NCBI GenBank assembly: GCA_012270595.1
Contig: JAAXIA010000051.1
Span: 1 to 5,780 of the forward strand
Reading direction: 5' to 3'
DNA from: Rhodanobacteraceae bacterium
GTDB taxonomy: Bacteria; Pseudomonadota; Gammaproteobacteria; Xanthomonadales; Rhodanobacteraceae
Length of the DNA: 5,780 nt
Under the pieces are notes generated by a model that saw nothing but the letters and a program-made list of their open reading frames with translations, was not told the DNA's origin and searched no databases. Position 1 is the stretch's first letter. Every line of letters starts with the position of its first letter. Shown here in pieces: positions 1-5,040 of this stretch. The position numbers and the translations under genes are program-made.

Positions 1-11
1 AGGGTGGCCCG

Positions 12-260
12 ATGTCAAAACACGAGCAGGAAGCATTCCGGCAATCCCGCTGGTTTCGGGAAAAACTCCAGGTTCGGGTCGCTGACGAAAAAGCAAAAGT
101 GCTTGATCTCGAAGTCCCTGACATCAGTCGTTATACGGCACGTCTCTACGCAGACATCGTAGGATCAGGGTTGGACAGCCCTGCGGCAAAAAAAGCCGCT
201 ATAGACCGGATCCTGTCGCAGGACCTGTCACGTCCCAGCCAGAAGGTTCCGCCTAGGTAA
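12..260 (+). CDS. Small hypothetical protein, 82 aa
   Basis: I do not recognise this protein. It is preceded by AGGGTGG at 1-7, a reasonable ribosome binding site four bases before the ATG, and it ends at TAA. The product is small, highly charged and soluble-looking, with no signal peptide or membrane segment. The first half (residues 1-35) is rich in Lys, Arg and Glu and looks helical. Residues 38-70 contain a Tyr/Arg-rich stretch followed by an Ala/Lys-rich helix, and the tail is rich in Ser, Pro and Lys. There is no Cys or obvious catalytic motif. It lies 90 bases before the MAPEG gene in the same direction, too far to assume one transcript. A real gene is favoured by the Shine-Dalgarno sequence and the lack of a better ORF here. 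The function is unknown. Confidence 0.6.
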   Translation: MSKHEQEAFRQSRWFREKLQVRVADEKAKVLDLEVPDISRYTARLYADIVGSGLDSPAAKKAAIDRILSQDLSRPSQKVPPR

Positions 261-337
261 ACACCCCGCCCCCGCGCTTGGCTGCATCACGGGCCGTAAT
301 GCGTGGCCTTATCAAACCGCTTGATCTTATCATTTGC

Positions 338-343
338 AGGGAG
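338..343 (+). promoter_or_regulatory. Ribosome binding site of the MAPEG gene
   Basis: AGGGAG lies seven bases before the ATG at 351. It decides the start: the frame is open further up to a GTG at 303, but that codon has no comparable site, and the extra 16 residues are not expected ahead of the first membrane helix. Confidence 0.6.
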
Positions 344-350
344 ACTCGCC

Positions 351-746
351 ATGCTTCAGCAATTACCTGCCGTGGTCGTTTTCTTGAACGTAGTGCTGCT
401 ATGGGGCACGATGATCTACGTCGGCCACACGCGCCGAAAGTTTGCCATTAAAGCCCCGGCAACCAGCGGACACCCGGGTTTTGAACGCGCCTACCGGGTA
501 CAGATGAATACATTGGAAGGCAGCGTGATGTTCCTGCCTGCACTGTGGCTTGCCACGCACTACGGTTTTTCTGTCTGGGCAAGTGCCGCGGGTTTGGTCT
601 GGATTATTTGCCGACTGTGGTACGCCTTCAGCTATGTTAAGGATCCTGGCTGCCGCGAGTATAGCTTTTTGCTTGCTATGCTTGCCTGGTTTGCCATCGT
701 GGTGATGGCTTTTATCGGGTTGCTTCGCTCCCTAGTAACGGCCTGA
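351..746 (+). CDS. MAPEG family membrane protein
   Basis: The product is a 131-residue integral membrane protein of the MAPEG superfamily (membrane-associated proteins in eicosanoid and glutathione metabolism). Eukaryotic members are glutathione transferases or peroxidases and leukotriene C4 synthase. Bacterial members are mostly uncharacterised. Four hydrophobic segments are visible, at roughly residues 5-25, 57-70, 72-92 and 106-127, matching the family's four-helix fold and usual length. The family signature follows the first loop: FERAYRVQMNTLEGSVMFLP at 44-63, with the Arg/Asn/Glu pattern typical of the glutathione-binding region. RLWYAFSYVKDP at 88-99 is a second familiar block. The start at 351 is chosen for its Shine-Dalgarno sequence. 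The stop TGA shares one base with the ATG of the next gene, which suggests translational coupling. The family assignment is firm. Glutathione-dependent activity is inferred only from the family. Confidence 0.88.
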   Translation: MLQQLPAVVVFLNVVLLWGTMIYVGHTRRKFAIKAPATSGHPGFERAYRVQMNTLEGSVMFLPALWLATHYGFSVWASAAGLVWIICRLWYAFSYVKDPGCREYSFLLAMLAWFAIVVMAFIGLLRSLVTA

Positions 747-1570
747 TGTCACGCAGCAACAAAGCATGTTCTTGCCGGTTACGCTGGAAAGTATCAGCAG
801 GCAAACAGGTTGTCTGGTATATACCAAGCCACCACGAGCAGCAAAGGCCTTTACCGCAATCACCTGGTACAGGCTCTGCGCTGGGACTGATTGCACTGTA
901 CTTTCTGCTACAGATCGTGCTGAGTGTGATTGTTGGTCTGGGGGCAAGCTTGATTACCAAGCAACCACGGCAGGCAATAATGACCCTGAATGTGGTCATT
1001 GCCTTGCCTTCGGCAGCTAGTGCGGTTTTGTTTTTTATCTACCGTTTGTGGCCGCAGCTATGGTCACTGTCAACGCCGCCCGGTCTGGGTCTATGCCAGT
1101 CCAAAGCGCCTGGTTTCTACCTGGTCGGGATCGTGTTTGGTCTGGGATTTCCGGTGCTTGGAGGTCTGCTCACCCGTTGGTTGAGCCATGGTCACTTGGT
1201 GCTCCAGAACGTCACCGAGCTTGGTCGCCACGCCGGTCCAATACTGCGCATTGTCCTGGCGCTAGTTGTGTCAAGCATTGGACCGTTGGTGGAAGAGGTG
1301 CTTTTTCGCGGCGTTTTGCTGTCGGCCTTACTTAGGTGTTTACCGGTTCATCTGGCCGTGCTGGGGGGCACCTTGCTCTTCAACGCAGTGCACTTGCCTG
1401 GTTTGTATTTTCAGTGGTACGCGCTACCAGCACTGATGCTCCTGGCATTGGCACTATGCTGGTTGCGACTCACATCCGGCTCCTTATGGCCCGCCGTGCT
1501 GGCCCACAGTCTCAACAACACCATGGTGATACTACCTTGGCTGCTAAACACTAGTGGGTTGCACAGCTGA
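746..1570 (+). CDS. CPBP family intramembrane glutamic endopeptidase (CAAX/Rce1-like)
   Basis: The product is a 274-residue multi-pass membrane protein of the CPBP/Abi family (Pfam CPBP, formerly Abi), homologous to the CAAX prenyl protease Rce1. The three catalytic motifs are present in order: EEVLFR at 183-188 (EExxxR), FNAVH at 212-216 (FxxxH) and HSLNN at 254-258 (HxxxN). Hydrophobic segments flank them at about 46-70, 80-99, 122-142, 165-180, 202-215, 225-242 and 246-266. The glutamate dyad and both histidines are intact, so the protein should be an active protease; its substrate is unknown. Bacterial homologues have been linked to bacteriocin self-immunity and to processing of membrane proteins. 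The start ATG overlaps the MAPEG stop and lacks its own Shine-Dalgarno sequence, suggesting coupled translation. The first 43 residues are polar, basic and Cys/Trp-containing, unlike a typical CPBP N-terminus. No other in-frame ATG precedes the first membrane helix. Confidence 0.88.
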   Translation: MSRSNKACSCRLRWKVSAGKQVVWYIPSHHEQQRPLPQSPGTGSALGLIALYFLLQIVLSVIVGLGASLITKQPRQAIMTLNVVIALPSAASAVLFFIYRLWPQLWSLSTPPGLGLCQSKAPGFYLVGIVFGLGFPVLGGLLTRWLSHGHLVLQNVTELGRHAGPILRIVLALVVSSIGPLVEEVLFRGVLLSALLRCLPVHLAVLGGTLLFNAVHLPGLYFQWYALPALMLLALALCWLRLTSGSLWPAVLAHSLNNTMVILPWLLNTSGLHS

Positions 1571-1584
1571 GATCACGACATCAG

Positions 1585-2151
1585 TTAAGCCAAGCCACGC
1601 GCGCGCAGCAGGCCCATCGTTTCAAAAAGTGGCAAGCCCATCACGCCCGAATAGCTGCCTTCCAGATGCGCAATCAGTGCCGCGCCACGCCCCTGGATCG
1701 CATAAGCTCCAGCCTTGCCGAAGGGTTCACCACTGGAAACATAAGTGGCAATACGCTCTTCATCCAGGCTGGCGAAACGTACTTGCGAGAAGCAATGGGC
1801 ACACTGCTCACCATCGGCTCCAATCAGCCACACCACCGATAGCACGGTGTGGCTGCGACCGCCGAGCAGCTGCAACATCCGGCGCGCGGCAGCGGCATTG
1901 GCTGGCTTGCCGAGCACCTGGTTATCCAGCAGCACTTCGGTATCAGCCCCCAGTACCCAGGCAACAGACTTCCCTGGGCACTGTTTGAAACCAGCAAGCG
2001 CCTTGTCGCGTGCGACCCGGCTCACATAATCGTACGCGGTTTCACCCATCGCAGGACACTCGGGTATAACTACCTTGAGTAACCGAAAATCCACACCCAT
2101 CTGTTCCAGCAACTGGCGACGACGTGGGGACTGCGAGGCAAGATACAACAT
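1585..2151 (-). CDS. maf: Maf family nucleoside triphosphate pyrophosphatase (YhdE type)
   Basis: This 188-residue cytoplasmic enzyme belongs to the Maf/HAM1-like fold. The family removes pyrophosphate from non-canonical or surplus nucleotides; YhdE-type members act on dTTP and UTP and are linked to division arrest. Visible motifs are LASQSPRRR at 4-12 (nucleotide-binding loop), GADTEV at 68-73 with the probable catalytic Asp70, GKP at 81-83, GEPFGKAGAYAIQG at 141-154 and GSYSGVMGLPL at 165-175. The KAGAYAIQG block points to the YhdE (dTTP/UTP) subgroup rather than YceF (7-methyl-GTP). The start at 2151 is chosen because family members begin two to four residues before LYLAS. An in-frame ATG at 2166 would add five residues, and neither start has a clear Shine-Dalgarno sequence. 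It follows rlmH by 65 bases on the same strand and is the last gene of the minus-strand block. Confidence 0.93.
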   Translation of the reverse strand: MLYLASQSPRRRQLLEQMGVDFRLLKVVIPECPAMGETAYDYVSRVARDKALAGFKQCPGKSVAWVLGADTEVLLDNQVLGKPANAAAARRMLQLLGGRSHTVLSVVWLIGADGEQCAHCFSQVRFASLDEERIATYVSSGEPFGKAGAYAIQGRGAALIAHLEGSYSGVMGLPLFETMGLLRARGLA

Positions 2152-2216
2152 GATGGGTATGACCATTGCAGATAATGAGCAAAACAGCGGCTGTGCAGAA
2201 GACGGATTGACTACCT

Positions 2217-2693
2217 TCAGGAACGGTGATAGGGATGCCCGATTGTCATGGTCGTTGCGCGGTATAACTGTTCAACCACCACCAGGCGCACCAGCATATG
2301 CGGCAGGGTAAGTGGCCCTAACGACCAGCATTGATCCGCGCGCATCAATACTTCATCAGTGTGTCCATCCGGCCCGCCTACCAGAAATGCCAGGTCGCGC
2401 CCGGCCAGGCGCCATGTCGTCCATTGCGCGGCCAGATCTTGGCTGGACCAAGGCTTGCCGCGCCCGTCCAATGCTACCACGTGGTTGTCTTTAGGTAAGG
2501 CCGCCAGGATGGCGGCCCCTTCATCGCGCAACGCACGCGTGGTATCGTGTCCTTTGCCACGTAGCCCACTTTTCAGTTCAGTACAGGTCAGGGGCAGCGT
2601 ATGCGTCAGCCGTTTGCAATACTGGGCAAAACCTTCAGCCACCCAGCCTGGCATGCGCTCGCCGATAGCAATGAGCCGCGCCTTTATCACCAT
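2217..2693 (-). CDS. rlmH: 23S rRNA (pseudouridine1915-N3)-methyltransferase RlmH
   Basis: RlmH is a homodimeric SPOUT-class (alpha/beta-knot) enzyme that uses S-adenosylmethionine to methylate N3 of pseudouridine 1915 in helix 69 of 23S rRNA on assembled ribosomes. The 158-residue product matches the family's usual 155-156. The N-terminus reads KARLIAIGERMPGWV (4-18), followed by LRGKGHD (44-50). The knot region holds LAFLVGGPDGH (101-111) and SLGPLTLPHMLVRL (124-137), then EQLYRA (141-146), and the protein ends with HPYHRS, the hallmark C-terminal tail. An upstream ATG at 2747 would add 18 residues that homologues lack. The GTG at 2690 is a serious alternative start because the Shine-Dalgarno sequence is better spaced from it. 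The gene lies 67 bases after rsfS, its usual partner in bacteria, and upstream of maf. Confidence 0.96.
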   Translation of the reverse strand: MVIKARLIAIGERMPGWVAEGFAQYCKRLTHTLPLTCTELKSGLRGKGHDTTRALRDEGAAILAALPKDNHVVALDGRGKPWSSQDLAAQWTTWRLAGRDLAFLVGGPDGHTDEVLMRADQCWSLGPLTLPHMLVRLVVVEQLYRATTMTIGHPYHRS

Positions 2694-2696
2694 GCA

Positions 2697-2703
2697 CCTC
2701 TCT
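2697..2703 (-). promoter_or_regulatory. Ribosome binding site of rlmH
   Basis: AGAGAGG on the minus strand lies three bases before the ATG at 2693 and six bases before the in-frame GTG at 2690. The six-base spacing is the more usual, so translation may begin at the GTG, giving 157 residues. Either way the site rules against the longer frame starting at 2747. Confidence 0.5.
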
Positions 2704-2733
2704 ACACACCTTGCCAACCCGTACATGGCATAC

Positions 2734-2747
2734 ATGGCTATAGCCAT
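2734..2747. repeat. Perfect 14-bp palindrome between rsfS and rlmH
   Basis: ATGGCTATAGCCAT equals its own reverse complement over all 14 bases. It lies in the 67-base gap between the rsfS stop and the rlmH start. Next to it TACATGGC occurs twice in direct orientation (2722-2729 and 2731-2738), the second copy overlapping the palindrome. It could be a protein-binding site or a small mRNA hairpin. No known operator is recognised, and chance is not excluded. Confidence 0.5.
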
Positions 2748-2760
2748 CGCTCGGGATTAC

Positions 2761-3177
2761 TCAGGCAGTGGTCTGCCTTAAGCGGCCACACACTGGGGCC
2801 TGGGCACTATCCAGATCGCGCCCATGTTCTCCCGGTGCCCACAAACGCTCTAGACCGTAGAACTCACGGATGCGTGGCAGCATCAGATGAACAATCACAT
2901 CACCCAGGTCAACCAGTACCCATTCACCTTCCTTTTCACCCTCTACACCCAAGGGTATCACTCCGATTTTTCTGGCGCATCTGACCACCTCATAGGCCAT
3001 GGATTGAACATGACGTGCAGAAGTACCGGAAGCCACCAGCATGAGATCAGCGATAGATGTCTTGCCGAGAACGTTGATCTTGCGGATATCCTTGGCTTTC
3101 ATCTCTTCCAGTGCACGAAGGACGGCCTCGCTCAGGGTGGTCGTGGATGCGGGAGGAGTATCGCGCTGTGTAGTCAT
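2761..3177 (-). CDS. rsfS: Ribosomal silencing factor RsfS
   Basis: RsfS (YbeB/Iojap/DUF143 family) binds ribosomal protein uL14 on the 50S subunit and blocks joining to the 30S, lowering translation in starvation and stationary phase. The 138-residue product carries the whole conserved domain: ALEEMKAKDIRKINVLGKTS (22-41), ADLMLVASGTSARHV (43-57), PLGVEGEKEGEWVLVDLGDV (75-94), then IVHLMLPRIREFYGLERLW (95-113). It is longer than the E. coli protein (about 105 residues) because of a Thr/Pro-rich N-terminal extension (1-16) and a variable C-terminal tail of about 25 residues. The ATG at 3177 has no Shine-Dalgarno sequence at normal distance; the nearest purine run, GAGGA, ends 16 bases upstream. 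In-frame codons continue upstream, so the exact start is less certain than the identity. It is followed by rlmH, its usual partner, but is preceded by recJ rather than nadD. Confidence 0.94.
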   Translation of the reverse strand: MTTQRDTPPASTTTLSEAVLRALEEMKAKDIRKINVLGKTSIADLMLVASGTSARHVQSMAYEVVRCARKIGVIPLGVEGEKEGEWVLVDLGDVIVHLMLPRIREFYGLERLWAPGEHGRDLDSAQAPVCGRLRQTTA

Positions 3178-3217
3178 CTTTTTAAAAATCAAGTCCTCAA
3201 GCAGGAGGATCGGGCGC

Positions 3218-3249
3218 ATCATACCGCAGGGTCGTAAGTATATCGCCAA
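3218..3249 (-). promoter_or_regulatory. Possible weak promoter for rsfS-rlmH-maf
   Basis: On the minus strand TTGGCG (3249-3244) and TATGAT (3223-3218) resemble -35 and -10 boxes, in the 129-base gap between recJ and rsfS. The -10 match is good, but the 20-base spacing is longer than the preferred 16-18. Transcription from it would start near 3211, giving an rsfS leader of about 35 bases. The gap length makes an internal promoter plausible; this placement is a guess. Confidence 0.25.
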
Positions 3250-3306
3250 AAGAGCTAACTGTTGCACAGCTACCAGCAGGCTAATACGTGACGACTTGCA
3301 GCAGTT

Positions 3307-5040
3307 TCATGACGCAATCGACCACATATCACGCAGTAATAAACGCGGACTTTCACGCCCTTGCCATTGGTTGATGACCAGCTCGTAGGCGGCATGCATC
3401 TGTGTTGGAGGCGGCAGGTTGCGGTGGGCGTTAAACATCACCGCGGGTAGCAGTGCACCATCGCGGGGGTCACGCAGCTGTAAGCGCAGATGCTGCTTCC
3501 CCATCACTTTCCAGTGAACACACTCGAATACATTATCAAAAACCGGTGCGGGAAAAGCCTGCCCCCACGGTCCACCATCGCGCAATTGACGCGCCAGATC
3601 CAGGGTAAAACTTCCGGCATGCAGCTCGCCATCGCTGTAGACTACGGCATGTAAGGATTCTGGTGTCATCCGTTCACGGGCTATACGATCAAAGGCCTCA
3701 GCAAAACGCGGGTAGTCGGCACTTTTCAGGCTTAAGCCTGCCGCCATGGCATGGCCTCCAAAGCGCTCGATAAGGCCTGGGTGACAGGTGTCGATCGCCG
3801 CCAGCGCATCACGCAGATGGAACCCGGTAATAGAGCGTCCTGAACCACGCAAGTGCTCGTTATCCTTGGTGCTAGCCGGAGCAAAAACAACCACCGGTCG
3901 GTGCAGGCGCTCCTTAAGCTTCGATGCCACCAAGCCCACCACGCCGGCGTGCCATGTAGGTTCATACAATGCGACACCGATCGCATCGCTGGGAACCACC
4001 ATTGAAGCCATGATCTCGGCTTCGGCCACCATATCGGCCTGCAATGCGCGACGTTCGCGATTGATGGCATCGAGTTGCTGCGCAAGATAACCTGCTTTCC
4101 GGGCATCTTCAGTGAGCAGGCATTCCACACCCATGCGCATGTCTTCCAGACGCCCTGCCGCGTTTAAACGCGGACCAATACTGAAAGCTAAATCAGTTGA
4201 ACAAAGGCTAGAAGGGTCGCAGCGACTCACTTCCACCAGAGCACGCATGCCAGCACAGGCTCGCCCCTGGCGGAGTCGCTTAAGACCTGCATCAACCAAT
4301 ATGCGGTTATTGAAATCCAGTGGTACCAGATCGGCAATGGTACCGAGCGCCACCAGATCCAGCAGACTGGATAAATTCGGCTCTCCGTGTGCAAAATCAT
4401 GGCTCTTACGCAAGCCGGCACGCAAACCCAGAAGCAGGTAAAACATGACACCGACGCCGGCGAGCATTTTGCCGGGGAAGGGATCACCGACCAGGTTTGG
4501 ATTAACAATGGCATCACACTGCGGCAACTGTGCACCGGGTAAATGGTGATCGGTAACAATCACCCGAATACCACGTTCACGGGCTGCCGCAACACCCTCC
4601 ACGCTGCTTACACCGTTATCCACCGTCATCAACAGACGCGGTGCCGGCTCCAGGGAGGCTACCAGTGCTGGACTCAGCCCATAACCATGCATGAAGCGAT
4701 TGGGTACTACGTAATCAACATGCCGTGCCCCCAGCATACGTAAACCACGTACAGCTACTGCCACGCCAGTTGCTCCATCGCAGTCATAATCACCGGCAAT
4801 CAGGATGGACCAGTCCTCACGGATGGCGAGCATCAGTAGCTCCACTGCGTGCTTAAGCCCGCCAAGGGCATGCGGTGGCAACAGATGCTTGAGCCGGTGC
4901 GTCACCTGTTGCGGCTCGAAGACACCTCGCGCGGCGTAGATTCGCTGCAATACCGGATGCACCTCACTACCCCAACCCCTCGGCATGCCTTGCAAGACAC
5001 GTCGACGCAGCGGAGGTCGCTGTCTGGACGGGCCGTTCAA
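3307..5040 (-). CDS. recJ: Single-stranded-DNA-specific exonuclease RecJ
   Basis: RecJ is a DHH-superfamily, metal-dependent 5'-3' exonuclease on single-stranded DNA. It acts in RecF-pathway recombination, mismatch repair and base-excision repair. The 577-residue product has the same length as E. coli RecJ. The DHH domain shows GDYDCDGATG (83-92), TVDNGVSS (139-146), TDHHLP (163-168, the DHH motif), NPN (180-182), GVGVMF (195-200) and LGTIADLVPL (232-241). GPRLNAAGR follows at 289-297. The DHHA1 domain carries WHAGVVGLVASKL (363-375), GSGRS (399-403) and RFGGHAMAAG (426-435). Residues after about 460 form the OB-fold DNA-binding part. All expected metal-ligand Asp/His motifs are intact. The chosen start is TTG at 5040, supported by GGGGGA five bases upstream. 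Its TTGA overlaps the TGA stop of the preceding gene, indicating coupled translation. The next in-frame ATG (residue 19) would remove only poorly conserved residues. Confidence 0.97.
   Translation of the reverse strand: MNGPSRQRPPLRRRVLQGMPRGWGSEVHPVLQRIYAARGVFEPQQVTHRLKHLLPPHALGGLKHAVELLMLAIREDWSILIAGDYDCDGATGVAVAVRGLRMLGARHVDYVVPNRFMHGYGLSPALVASLEPAPRLLMTVDNGVSSVEGVAAARERGIRVIVTDHHLPGAQLPQCDAIVNPNLVGDPFPGKMLAGVGVMFYLLLGLRAGLRKSHDFAHGEPNLSSLLDLVALGTIADLVPLDFNNRILVDAGLKRLRQGRACAGMRALVEVSRCDPSSLCSTDLAFSIGPRLNAAGRLEDMRMGVECLLTEDARKAGYLAQQLDAINRERRALQADMVAEAEIMASMVVPSDAIGVALYEPTWHAGVVGLVASKLKERLHRPVVVFAPASTKDNEHLRGSGRSITGFHLRDALAAIDTCHPGLIERFGGHAMAAGLSLKSADYPRFAEAFDRIARERMTPESLHAVVYSDGELHAGSFTLDLARQLRDGGPWGQAFPAPVFDNVFECVHWKVMGKQHLRLQLRDPRDGALLPAVMFNAHRNLPPPTQMHAAYELVINQWQGRESPRLLLRDMWSIAS

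Noticed and set aside
303..350. Longer MAPEG protein starting at the GTG at 303
   Set aside because: It has no Shine-Dalgarno sequence, the added residues do not fit the family, and the ATG at 351 has a well-placed AGGGAG.
712..999. Minus-strand ORF of 95 codons opposite the MAPEG/CPBP junction
   Set aside because: It resembles no family, is antisense to two recognised genes, and has shadow-like Cys/Arg/Thr-rich composition.
1554..1988. Plus-strand ORF of 144 codons opposite maf
   Set aside because: It is antisense to a clear maf gene and low-complexity in residue content, the usual shadow of a GC-rich coding frame.
2499..2517. Seven-pair GC-rich hairpin (GGCCGCC / GGCGGCC with a five-base loop) as a terminator
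   Set aside because: It lies inside rlmH, has no T run on either strand, and is explained by alanine-rich codons.
2694..2747. Longer RlmH starting at the ATG at 2747
   Set aside because: RlmH proteins begin immediately before the KARLIAIGERMP block; 18 extra residues are not expected, and a ribosome binding site lies at 2697-2703.
3732..4130. Minus-strand ORF of 132 codons within recJ
   Set aside because: It is an alternate frame of the intact recJ, which has all its motifs without any frameshift.
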